Assembly (NCBI GenBank): GCA_944474755.1
Contig: OX104113.1
Coordinates: 70,487,917-70,551,916 of the forward strand
Direction: 5' to 3'
Source: Limnoperna fortunei
Taxonomy: Eukaryota > Mollusca > Bivalvia > Mytilida > Modiolidae
Length of the DNA stretch: 64,000 nt
Shown: one piece after another, positions 36,322 through 47,020 of the stretch
Layout: the number at the start of each line of letters is the position of its first letter
Numbering within the stretch: the stretch's first letter is position 1
Position numbers and translations under genes: made by a program
The notes under the pieces: generated by a model
What the model was told of the DNA's origin: nothing
The model's database searches: none
The model's input: only the letters and a program-made list of their open reading frames with translations

Positions 36322-39300
36322 ATGAAACATTTTGTTTTACAAACTCTATTCATTTCGTTGTTCTATGGCTGTTTCCAAGTAAACGACGTAAGTAGATTAT
36401 GTTAAACACGGAGAATTATGTTTGTTATTTGTTTGCATTTTTTAAATGTTTTAATCGTATTTATTTATTCCAGACAATTTATTTCGAATTCAATATTTCA
36501 GTGGTTACGTAAGCATCGATGGCCAGACTGGCAAACAAGTTTGGTACGATGGCGTCCTCCACCATCCTTCTCTTCCGGTTATGGATATTCAAGGAGATAT
36601 TATAGGAACCGACGGCCGTAACTTAGTGAAATATGAAGCTGATGGAACACAAGTCAAACCTTCGATTCCAATAAATCCATCTCTGTATCCTCTGTATAGG
36701 TAGGTATCATTCTACCGTGTAAACAAACAATGACTGCATTAGATGTGTGTGTGTTCCTCAATCTCGCCCAAAATTTTCCTATGTTTGACAGTTGTTAATA
36801 TATGCATTGTTTTTTTTGTTTTAGGTCACATGATTGTCCTACCATATTGATTTACAATTTTTGCTTCTTCTGCATTTCTTTGGACGATATAATATTATTG
36901 CAGCAATGTGTATTGAAATAACACTAAGTAATAACACTCTTTTGGCAGAGAACGGTTAAACCTCTGTCTTTACTTGCTAGACGCATCAGACCTAGATGTT
37001 ATTAACTGGGAAGACACTTCAAATCTGATTAATTAATTGATTATTTAGTTTAATTTTTTCAGTGTACAATTGTCGGACAATGGTTTCCTACTTTTTGCCT
37101 CGAAGGCAGGAATTATATTTGCCTACGATACAGGTAAATATATTTTTTGTTTTTGTTTACTATTATTTGTACGTTTATTTTACATCAAGTCGATTGTCTA
37201 TACCGATCGCATATCTTTAATCTTTGACATTGAAGAATTACTTTACACTCTCAAATGTGGTAAGGGGTTGATTGTGGATTAGAACGAATAACCATACAAA
37301 ACTAATGCGATTTATGAAGACAGTTAACTAATTAAAAAAACAGTCGATATTATAGGTGGCAATACATATAGTAATTATATATATATTATTAACTGTTAAT
37401 AGTACATATATTTTCGCAATACTAATCGTATAACATACAAATTAAGAAATAGATTAATGCGAGCGGGCTTTATGCGAATTAGAACATGGTCAGACCTTAT
37501 ATTTGTTAATATTTTATACCGAGCGATAGCGAGGTATAAAATGAAGACAAATATAAGGTCTGCCCATGTTCTAATTTGCACAAAGACCGCTCACAATAAT
37601 CTATTTCGATTCTAATATGTCTAACACATGTTTTAAAATTTCGAAGCGGCTCTAAGAGGACGCTTTCAATGGTAATATTGTTTTTTTTTAACTACCGGTA
37701 ATAAGATATATCTCAAAACAGTATTTTAAAGTAACCTGGTCCCCTGGTACAATATTTTTCATTTACGCAAGCTTCACTTTCAAATATAACCCATGTTTAA
37801 ATATGTTGAAAACGCCATGTTTTAGCTAACTTTTTGCGCGTTTCGTTCCGTCGAAAATTTGTCAGAATACAATTTAAATAGAGTAGCTACCTGCATCTTG
37901 TTTTCCGGCTTTTGAGTTAAACTGACCATTCCCCATCCTCACAAGTCAGGGTTTCTATGTCCACATGTGTCCACGAACCCCTGACAAACTTAGCTAGGAA
38001 ATTCCCGGGCTAGAAGTCACTATTTTGATTGGCTACATCGTACCTTAATGTAGCCAATCAAAAGCTCGCTTTCATTCACGAGTTGGTTAGGGGATATCCC
38101 GATGTCGATTGTAAATAAACCAAACGAATGTGTTGCCTAGACCATGTGAAAATCAGTGTATTTTGTACAGTAGTGTTAATAGTTTGTTATTACCGCATTA
38201 TTATTTAGTTGCGTTACGTTTTTTTCACACTCCAGAATGAGTAAGAATGACTACTGCCAAACACTTGCTTCTTTCAAGCAATTTCATTAGTTGATATTTT
38301 AAAGGATTGACGTCATACGAAAATCTTCTAGACCGGGAATTTCCTAGCTAAGTTTGTCAGGGGTTCGTGGACACATGTGGACACAGAAACCCTGACTTGT
38401 GAGGATGACCATTCCCCGTAGAGTTATTTCCACAAACGAGACATAAATCTATAAAAGCATTCTTTGATAAACTGTATTTTTATTTGAATTTGATTACCGA
38501 ACACCGTACGTTACGTCATAATGCATTGCATCGGAATTACGTCACTTACAGTTAATTCTGACGTAAATTTTGAGGCAATCCGAATGTTTCAAACCTTTTG
38601 ACCGGATTCATTGCTGGTGACCTGACTGTATAATACGAACCGGAAGTCCACTTACGGTATTGAGAATATTTAGTCAGGAGCCTATTCTGGTACCCTGACG
38701 ATGATATCCTCATGATCCTAAGCGGCCAAGGATATAACGTCAGGTCAGGAGCATTGGATTTCAACGGTGACAGCGTTGAAATTTGACGTACGGGTATTGT
38801 CTAGACTTACCATTTAGCATTATACATAAGTTCAAGTAGAACGAACGTATCATGACGTCATTCTATTTGTAACGTTCAATGTTTACATTTCTCAGCTGAG
38901 TTTACGTTATGCTTTCATAATTTAAGCGTAAAGTTAAAATATAATTTATATTTAAATTTTATAAAGAAAAGGTATTCAAAGATTTAAAAAAAGATTGGCA
39001 TGTGCATGTGATATTAAATGGCGTCATATTATCAACCAACGAAAATGCTTATATCGGAGGTCCTGACCTGGTGTTATATTTGAAGTGAAGCTTGCGTCAA
39101 TGAAAAATATTGCACCAGGAGACCAGGTTAGTCAGGAGCCCAGACTATATGTTAAAGCAAATAAAATTGAAATAAACATATATGACGTCGGAATTCTAAT
39201 TGTTTCGAATGTAGAATTGTAACAAAAAAAATAATGTATCGGGAGTAGATTAAATCATATAAATCTCATTATTCAGACTAAAAATAACTAAATTATTAAC

Positions 39301-41352
39301 AATAACGATAATTATGGATAACACATAACAAACGGCATTTGTAAGTCAGTTTTTACATTTACACAAAACACGCAGCTTACGCATGTGCGGACTAAACTTA
39401 TTGAAATTTTGACACCTCTTTGTTTACATAGCTAAAGCAGGACGTCATATTAGAATTTTTCGTTTTGATTGATTGTTTACCATGCATTTCTTTGTTTTCT
39501 ACTGTGTAGAATCCTATTTAGCATTAATCTATGTGACCAATCACTCACATATTACATAACAGTATTGCGTACTTTTAGTTTGTTATCGAATGGTATTATT
39601 TTGCACAAAAATGAATTCTGGAAAAAAAGTGTTTAATCCGTTATTTTGAAAACCAAATAAATTGAAATGTTGAAATTTAAAAAATACACAGTCCTTTAAA
39701 AGTACTTTGTATGTACTTTAATCACGCCTCTTGCTTACTTCAATAACCATATTTGGAAAACGCGTTTACGTAATTACAGTGGGCATACCATTAGGTGCTA
39801 TATCTCTGAACGGATCGATCCAGATGGTAAACGGAACTTTCATTCCTGTAACCACGCCTATTATCGTTGGAAGTCGTGTATATGTGTTAACGGAGTTTAA
39901 AGCAGACTATGTTGATCCAATGGAGGTAAACAATAAAGAATATGTTTTTGAATGGTTCTTAACGCCTTTTTTAGCACTTGTTCAGCTATATCGTGGCGCC
40001 GGATTCTTACTGGGGACGAGGGCCGGAGTAATCGGAGAAAATACACGACCTTAGGTAGGAAACTGACAATCATCGTCAATTAGGATTGGAGTCGAACACA
40101 TCTGCCTGCAGTGAGATTAAAACCCGCAGCCTAAATGTTGAAAGGCAGGTGATCAATACTATACGACTAACTACATCACTACAAAATATATGCAGGCAGT
40201 CATTCCTCTTAAAAAAAACCCGGTAACTCAATAAAAATAACTCTACTACCATTCTGATCTGTCCAAGCAAAAATATAATAAATAGAATCTTTATTTGAAA
40301 TTAAAAACAGATTTTAATCACACTAATAATGGGCAATTAAGTCGCACAAGTATAAGAGGAACAAATGTAACATTTACTGTTCATCGTTTATTTCTTGTAT
40401 CATATTAAGACGATGCATATATATATTTTAGCACAATATACTGGGGATGCGGCGGCTGTATGCAGTTGATATTTTTGCCAGAATGGCGGATCGTCTTCAC
40501 ATCACTTGGGTTTTCGATTTTGAGATGGAACTAAAAAGCAGAATGGGAAAAACTAACAGATCTGTTCCGAATGGACACACTTTTTCTTTCGATGCCAATC
40601 AAAAGCAATCTTCTGTTAATACTGGGTTTGAAAACGTTCTCAAATTTAAGCCTCATCTGCATATCGTAGAAGGTGAACCACTAATTATGGCAGATTCTCA
40701 AAGACAAAACATATACGTCATTCTTCCTGCACCGGAAAACGACGTTGATAGTGGTAGGATGTTCTGGGCAATCAAGGATAATGGAGATAATCAAACTCTG
40801 TTATATAAACAATCCATATCTGCTTCCCGAATGGCAATGTACGAAGTAAATGGCTCATTGAAAAAACAACCAATAAAGCCCCATAACTATAAAAAAAGTA
40901 GAAAATCACCATTGATGGAAAAAATAGTTAAAAAGCAAAATATACATGATGAGAAGGATGACGGAATTCCGGTTTGGCTTTTATCCCAGAGCAAAAACCT
41001 TATTTATAAGGTTTTACCAATGAACGGTTCTATTGCAGTGACCCTTAATTTGACATCCATGTTTGGTGGACAAGTAGACGTGACCTCTGATATTATGATA
41101 TGTCGTGAGGATGACAACCAAGCTGACAGTATTATATTTGGAGTTTCAGTAAAAAAATCTAGCACCCAAAACTTTTTAGTCTCTATAAGTGAGAGTGGAA
41201 ACATTCAATGGATGGTTGCTACACCTTCAAACGCTGCTGTCATTGGACAGATTGCTGGTATTTCTGACGAAGGTTCCAACTCCGACAATATGTTTGTTGC
41301 ATTTGGAACAGCTGAAGAATCCCATTTGTCAGTTGTGTTTGGTGTACAATGA
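36322..41352 (+). CDS. Secreted PQQ-like beta-propeller protein
   Basis: Preferred exons: 36322-36391 (signal peptide MKHFVLQTLFISLFYGCF), 36474-36699, 37063-37133, 39780-39925 and 40432-41352, ending in TGA: 477 codons in an unbroken frame. The weak point is the first donor (GTAGAT); a stronger nearby GTAAGT would break the frame. The alternative is exon 25402-25646 spliced to 36502, also in frame. Residues show beta-propeller blades of PQQ/quinoprotein type: GYVSIDGQTGKQVWYDG, DIQGDIIGTDGRNLVKYEAD, LSDNGFLLFASKAGIIFAYD, GAISLNGS, and later SESGNIQWMVATP. No catalytic residues are evident, so a binding or structural extracellular role is likelier than an enzyme. Intron 3 (37134-39779) hosts three nested or fold-back elements; the last intron hosts a SINE. 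I cannot name an orthologue. Confidence 0.65.
37447..37607. mobile_element. Fold-back element, ~60-bp arms
   Basis: The arm AAATAGATTAATGCGAGCGG.. (37447-37507) is the near-complement of 37547-37607. The short centre is itself palindromic around TTTATACCGAGCGATAGCGA. The whole 161-bp segment can form one long hairpin. It lies in intron 3 of the propeller gene. Confidence 0.85.
37732..39130. mobile_element. Outer non-autonomous TIR element, interrupted by a younger insertion
   Basis: Inverted repeats of ~59 bp, TAACCTGGTCCCCTGGTACA.. (37732-37790) and its complement (39072-39130), differ by three substitutions and one indel. No transposase ORF lies inside. The element is split by the 472-bp insertion at 37935-38406. 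No clear target duplication was found. Confidence 0.8.
37935..38406. mobile_element. Mutator-like MITE with 82-bp TIRs and 11-bp target duplication
   Basis: Terminal inverted repeats 37935-38016 and 38325-38406 match at 80 of 82 positions by eye. They are flanked by a perfect direct repeat GACCATTCCCC (37924-37934 and 38407-38417). Long TIRs plus a 9-11 bp duplication are the hallmark of Mutator-like elements. No ORF inside. The inner palindrome TTTGATTGGCTAC...GTAGCCAATCAAAA adds a second hairpin. Confidence 0.9.
39943..40178 (-). mobile_element. tRNA-headed SINE (copy 2)
   Basis: Reverse-oriented body (TTAACGCC...AGCTATATCGTGGCGCC...GGAAACTGACAATC..) ends in a degraded tRNA-like head (AACCCGCAGCCTAAATGTTG...). 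It lies in the last intron of the propeller gene, immediately after the exon ending at 39925. Confidence 0.75.
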
Positions 41353-41405
41353 TTTTATCGTGTATACAGATCTTTGTATTGATTTTATATTCTGTAATTA
41401 TTTAT

Positions 41406-41795
41406 ATTAAAGCAACAGACATCGTGATTTTGTGGACGCATATCCTATAAAGGACTGCACGGTATTCGTATCGTGACATTAAAAAAAAATCTTACGAAGG
41501 ATCGCGGCAAAAGAACGGACTGACACACACTTTAGTTCTTACAAAATATTTGAAAACGAGGGACTGTTAACTTCAACTGCTTCAATTTTTTATTATTTTA
41601 TTACGTCTTTCCTTTACCACACTTGTCTTGTCTTTCACATAAAACAGCGCGTATATAAAAATCCCTATATATTCCCCATCAAATTAAAATTCATCATCCA
41701 GGTGCGGTGGCTATAAACTTCGTTTCTTACTGGAAAGGACCTTAGTCTTTACTAAATTATTAAATTTGCATGTTCTATATGTATTCTGAAATAAA
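41406..41795 (+). promoter_or_regulatory. Candidate polyadenylation signals of the propeller gene
   Basis: ATTAAA at 41406-41411 lies 54 bp after the stop codon; AATAAA at 41790-41795 is a stronger but more distant alternative. Choice between them cannot be made from sequence. Confidence 0.35.
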
Positions 41796-42147
41796 ACGCG
41801 TGTTCTTACATATAAAAATGTTTGTTATTGTCGTTACCTTGAGTATGACAAATACTGTAAAAATCTGGGTCGGTTTTACGGTGAAAATACATGTTCATCT
41901 GAATAGTTTATTTTAACTTGCACGATTTCATTCCTTGTTTATTTCTACCGCTGGTAAATTATCCGTCTTTCCAAAACACGTATATGATAAACAATCATTC
42001 CGTGCAAACAATATGTATAAGAGGAGACAATCCAAAAATAAACATTACAATCAATCAATCAATCACAATTTCACACAGTAACAAAGCATGTACATTTTGC
42101 TCAATGAGTAATAAAACCAGATGACGTATTAATGTTTGTAGGATGGC

Positions 42148-42260
42148 CACCCCTCGGTGGCCGAATGGTCCAGCTAGTTAGCCACTGCAAGGGATCACTG
42201 GCGCTTTGGTGGAAAAAACGTGGAGAAATGCGCTTATGTAATAAGGAACTGTTCTAGATA
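42148..42260 (+). mobile_element. SINE head fragment (copy 3)
   Basis: CCCCTCGGTGGCCGAATGGTC matches the A-box end of the other copies. Downstream only a degraded segment remains. Confidence 0.55.
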
Positions 42261-42479
42261 CATTTTTGTACCATCATAAAAACAATAGTAAAAACAACAA
42301 AATAAGTATAAATGCAATGTTTGGCGCTACGGTTAACATCCAGGACTATAATTACATCATGTATTGAATTTCAGATTAATTACAATTTTATAATCTATAT
42401 TAAGTAAACATTATTATCATGTTCGAGAATTATCTATGTCACGTCCTTGATCCTTTAAAGTTACCGCCGTCTGTTAACC

Positions 42480-42731
42480 ATGAATAAATACGTACTGGTA
42501 GTTTATGCTATTTTTGAATTGTTTTTTGTGCTAAGTACTGACTGTGTAACTTTATCTGGATGTCGTTCCTATAAGGTGCCGATCTACTGGGACGTTTTCA
42601 TACCAGATCCAGTTGTCTACACAACCAAAAGTATCTGGAACACAACGATCCCAAACTGCCTTGGATGTGTTGCATGTCAACATCATATATCCTTACAAAC
42701 TCCCAACGACAGAGTACGCAAGCGTTTATAA
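42480..42731 (+). CDS. Small secreted Cys-rich protein, paralogue of the ORF at 25402
   Basis: The ORF encodes 83 aa starting MNKYVLVVYAIFELFFVLST, a signal peptide. The mature part shares SIWNTT.IPNCLGCV with the 25402 ORF, has five Cys, and ends in a short basic tail (RVRKRL). Outside the shared block the two differ strongly, so the duplication is not recent or the proteins diverge fast. The relative position matches: each copy lies upstream of a propeller exon 2 homologue (11 kb and 1 kb away). It could be an independent gene or an orphaned first exon. No family recognised. Confidence 0.5.
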   Translation: MNKYVLVVYAIFELFFVLSTDCVTLSGCRSYKVPIYWDVFIPDPVVYTTKSIWNTTIPNCLGCVACQHHISLQTPNDRVRKRL

Positions 42732-43111
42732 ACAATTTATGGAATAACTGTTGTCAGTTTTTTTACAGTTTTCTGTCATTTTAATTCTATATTATCGACA
42801 TATTTTACCCGTTTTATTTTTAGGTGAGTACGCACCAACATTTTAACAAACCCACGCACAATATAACACGTTCCTAAAAAGTTTATTATTCAATATTCAT
42901 GTATATATGTCTTCAACGAATCAAAGGTTATACAGTTTACTATCCAGACGTTCGTTTTGTCTAATCAAGACTTCTCAAATAATAATGAAGTAATTAGTTT
43001 TGATCAACAAACATCTAAAATTGAAACAAAATCCAAATATGGCATCCATATTCTGGAAAAGAAAAACCATTCCAAATCTCAGGCCTTTAAATATAGAATG
43101 ACAATATCAAT

Positions 43112-43380
43112 TTTGTTTGAATTTGTTTGAATGGTGGTTTAACGCCACTTTCAGCAATTTTTCAGCTATTTCATGGCGTCCAGTTTCTATTGGGGGAGGA
43201 AGCCGGAGTACCCGGAGAGAACCCCCGACCTGCGGTAGGAAAACTGGCAATCCTTGTCAATTAAGATTGGAGTCGAGTACACCCTGCCTGCAGTGAGAAT
43301 CGAACCCGCAATCTCAGTGTTGACAGACCACGTGATCAATAGTAGACGAACTACCTTGACCACTCGGCCACCGAGGCCCC
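43112..43380 (-). mobile_element. tRNA-headed SINE (copy 4), with target duplication
   Basis: The complete copy reads in reverse from GGGGCCTCGGTGGCCGAGTG (A box TGGCCGAGTGG) through the B box GGTTCGATTCT to the TGGCGTTAAACC tail. A perfect 12-bp direct repeat GACAATATCAAT flanks it (43100-43111 and 43381-43392). This is the best preserved copy in the window and defines the family ends. Confidence 0.93.
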
Positions 43381-43524
43381 GACAATATCAATGAATGAAT
43401 TGCCAGTGATGGTATACGTATCAGAACCAAAGTGGCGTTACTGTACTGATGATATAATTGGGGACTAACAATCAACAAGGAGAGTGATCTAAAAGAATCA
43501 TGGAATTTATTAACACATATAATT

Positions 43525-44299
43525 GTGATGCTTATGAATTTATATTGGCTTCTTTGTTTTGCTTGCTTCATGTCAGTTAATTGTTTGCGACAGAACGGAA
43601 ATAGTATAAATGAAAGAGGTAACTTTAATTGTACTGGTAGACACTTTAAACCAACGGTATTATTGAAATCAAAAATGCACCAAAGTTCCAGGCAAAATGA
43701 AATGGCAAACAAATGTTGGAAAACGCACTGTAGCTTTTAATTACAGATATGCCTGTTATTGACATTCAAGGTGATATCATAGGAACGGATGGACACAACG
43801 TAGTTAAATAATAAACTGATGGTACCCTGCAGGTTAAACCTAACGAAACGGTGCCGCCACTGCTGTACCCAACGGATGGACACAACGTAGTTAAATATGA
43901 AACTGATGGTACCCCGGTTAAACCTACCGAACCGGTGTTGCCACTGCTGTACCCAACGGATGGACACAACGTAGTTAAATATGAAACTGATGGTACCCCG
44001 GTTAAACCTACCGAACGGTGTTGCCACTGCTGTACCCAACGGATGGACACAACGTAGTTAAATATGAAACTGATGGTACCCCGGTTAAACCTACCGAACC
44101 GGTGTTGCCACTGCTGTACCCAACGGATGGACACAACGTAGTTAAATATGAAACTGATGGTACCCCGGTTAAACCTACCGAACGGTGTTGCCACTGCTGT
44201 ACCCAACGGATGGACACAACCTAGTTAAATATGAAACTGATGGTACCAAGGTAAAACCTAAAATGTCGGTGTCGCCACTGCTGTACTCATTATACAGGT
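43525..44299 (+). pseudogene. Partial, broken duplicate of the propeller gene with amplified exon repeat
   Basis: A signal-peptide-like start (MNLYWLLCFACFMSVNC, 43534) is followed at the expected distance by a decayed match to propeller exon 2 (NGKQM...; then PVIDIQGDIIGTDGHNVVK against PVMDIQGDIIGTDGRNLVK in the intact gene). The exon end is conserved (LLYSLYR/GTATTG at 44299 against LYPLYR/GTAGGT). Inside, a TDGHNVVKYETDGTPVKPTE unit has expanded to six copies. A double stop (TAATAA) disrupts the first copy, an in-frame TAG lies upstream, and two units carry single-base deletions. Exons 3-5 have no counterpart downstream. It is therefore a truncated pseudogene. Confidence 0.7.
43788..44299 (+). 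repeat. Coding-derived tandem array, six ~84-bp units
   Basis: GATGGACACAAC starts at 43788, 43875, 43959, 44042, 44126 and 44209, giving spacings of 87, 84, 83, 84 and 83 bp. Units 2+3 and 4+5 form two near-identical 167-bp dimers; in each, the second member lacks one C (GAACGGTG instead of GAACCGGTG). Confidence 0.95.
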
Positions 44300-44756
44300 A
44301 TTGTTCGTATCAAATTCTTCACATGTAATTATTAACATTCTTTTCACCTCGAGGTGCAATTGTGATTTGTTATATATGGTATTGCTCAACTGATTAGACT
44401 GAAACACATTAAAGGAAAATTAAAAATCCAGATAATAAACATGTATGACACATAAGAAGACATCATGAAAGAAAAACAAAGGTAGAGCAAGACGAAAAAC
44501 ACCCCGTTTATTTTTTTATTTCAACACAATATGTATGCAATATCAGTACTATAAAATACATATATATGCAAAATGTTATAATAGTCACTATACTTGTAAC
44601 GGTTCTTTTATTGTTTTTATACACCTATTTAAACCGTAGTCAGGAGGTGATTTAGGGGTATTTGTCGAATCCCGACTAAACAGAAACAAAAAAAAAACAA
44701 AAAAAGAAAAAAAAAAAAACCAAACAAACAAAAACAAACAAGGAACAAAAAAGAAC

Positions 44757-44980
44757 ATTTTGTTTGTTTGAATAGTGTTAGCGCCACTTTCAGCCATTTG
44801 GCAGCTATATCATGGCGTCCACGTTTGGGGGGAGGAAGCCGGAGTACTCGGAGAAACTGGCAATCTTTGTAAATTAAGATTAAGAGAACATCCTTTCCTC
44901 AGGTGAGATTCGAACCCGCAATCTCAGTGTTGTTAGGCACGTAAACTAACTTCCTTAACCACTCGGCCACGTGTGTCCTT
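44757..44980 (-). mobile_element. tRNA-headed SINE (copy 5)
   Basis: Reverse orientation: TAGCGCCACTTTCAGCC...CATGGCGTCCA...GATTCGAACCCGCAATCTCA...AACCACTCGGCCACG. The internal segment after GGAGAAACTGGC is shorter than in copy 4. Confidence 0.85.
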
Positions 44981-46090
44981 TAAAAACAAAAAATTACAGT
45001 ACAAATAACAATTATATTTGTTGATCAATATTTCTTATCCCAAAACTAGTGATAAAAAATACTCAGAAATCTTTATAATACGAAGACTTGTAACAAATCG
45101 GAAACCCCTAATAAAACTAGCCTTAAACCCCATTAGAACAAGCAAACATTCTATAATAATTTAATTTTCCATTGCATTCCTTTTAAAGGTTCTTAAAGCG
45201 AAAGCATAGACGTAACTGTATTTTATGGATTCACCTCTTATAAGTCGTATCCATTAAAATAGTTTTTTTGTTACCCCTGTGTAAATAAGTGTGCAAGAAA
45301 AAACAACATTGAGACTTTAACAAACTATCTGTATGTGTAAGTGCCTCTATTTAGACATATACAAATAATAATATTCACAACTTGTCTTCCTTGTTATAAT
45401 TTGCAAAATTTAAATTGATCTTTTCCTCAAATAACCCTTGATGATTAAAATCAACATAATATTAAGTCCAACTATAGTTGTCATAGTTACTCCTTGGCAT
45501 TTCATTGTGTGTTTTTTTTTCGGTAGGTCATACTACATGGTTAAGGGTTATACCAAGTTAATTCTCTTTTTTACGCAGTTTACAAAAAACCAGATGTTTT
45601 AATCTATCACATCATACCTTGAACTAAAAATATATATATATATATATAAGTTGAAGTAGCTTATAAAAATTCTTCACATGTACGTTTATAGTTTACAGAT
45701 TGCAGATAATGTAATTCTACCTTTTCCACGGATACAATTAGGTTGATTATTCTTTTAAATATGCTAATTTGACATGATGATTATGTGTACGATAATCAAA
45801 CAGTTTGTTATATAAGAGAATCATGTTCAATACTTTTTAATAACATGTCCATTCAATCTATCAAGAACAAAGCAAATTCAACAATAAAAAAAATTCAAAA
45901 TAGTTTTGTTTTCATTCGTAAAATTGGTTCCAATCGCCCGATTTTGCCGAAAATGGTATCAATGTAAAGCTTGAGTTTTTTGCTTTCACGTGAAATGTCG
46001 TGAATGACATTGACCTTCAAGCTCAACATCAGAAACTATGATTAAAACCGATGTAGACAGAAAACAACGATGCAACGTCAAGGTATCGTG
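44981..46090. other. No recognisable gene
   Basis: AT-rich intergenic DNA with a short (TA)n run near 45630-45648. Confidence 0.45.
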
Positions 46091-47020
46091 TAAAGAATGA
46101 TGGCGACGTGCAGCTACGATTTACTCATCAGGTTCGATGTCACGGCTATTATAAAGAAGGAATGGACTGGAAGTGAGTACAATTTTGTTATTTTTAATAA
46201 TATAAAATACCGATAAATCAACAGTTATTTTTTAATTTTTAAAGTGTAAGCTTAGATATTTTTGTACAGTTTGTGGCTTTCAGTTTCAATGTGATACAGG
46301 ATATTCTTTTAATTGCCCCTCCCAGTAAATGTATTGCAATGTTTGATTCCCCCTGGTCTGCACTGTAGGATAGGATGATGAATACAGGTTAATTTCAAAA
46401 CTTGCAAATGTATGTGGCATACGTTTGAAATTGCCATACCACCGGAATCGTGGGTTAAAATATGAATCCGAGTCTTTACTGTGTTAAGGCTTTACATCGT
46501 ATCTTAACTTAAATAAAAATAAGTCGTCAAATGTTTTTAAACCATCATAAATCTACAGAAACAAAGCTGCTTTTGAAAAATGTACAATAAAGGAAAGACA
46601 TAGTCCAACTGGACAATGAAAATCATAACGTTATTTTTTTTATAATTTTTCTGGTTGCTATGGTAACCATGCAGACATTAAAGTGCAAAATACTGTAAAT
46701 CTGATTGTCTTATTGAAAAGAGCATCACAAAAAACCCCAGTGTGCACAATTACAGGTTTTTATCTTGAGTGATAACAACAATATTAAGATTTTTCATGTT
46801 TCATAGTATGGACTGTTTTGTGTGAGACGACATCTACCGAAGGTGCATAATCTGTTGGATCTGTTATCGATCTTTTTGGATTAATATCCTGTCGACGTAA
46901 AAGCTACAGATAAAATCATAATGAATTTGGAATTAGATAAGATAGGTTTATATATGTTTTCAAGTGGTCTGTGTCTTAATGATAAATGATATCAACTCAA
47001 AGAAAAAGAAGCGTAATAAA
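46090..47020 (+). promoter_or_regulatory. Possible 5' UTR exon and intron of the kringle/PAN gene
   Basis: A GTGAGT donor at 46173 and a TTTTCAAG acceptor ending at 46964 could join a non-coding exon to the 56 bp before the start codon at 47021. Stops in all frames before the ATG support a UTR. Weak evidence. Confidence 0.25.

Noticed and set aside
43737..44217. Minus-strand ORFs of 69-146 codons (WVQQW..., repeated)
   Set aside because: They are antisense shadows of the six-unit tandem array and carry no independent signal.
44588..44797. Minus-strand ORF with a Phe-rich hydrophobic run (transmembrane-like)
   Set aside because: It is the translation of a poly-A/AAAC low-complexity tract.
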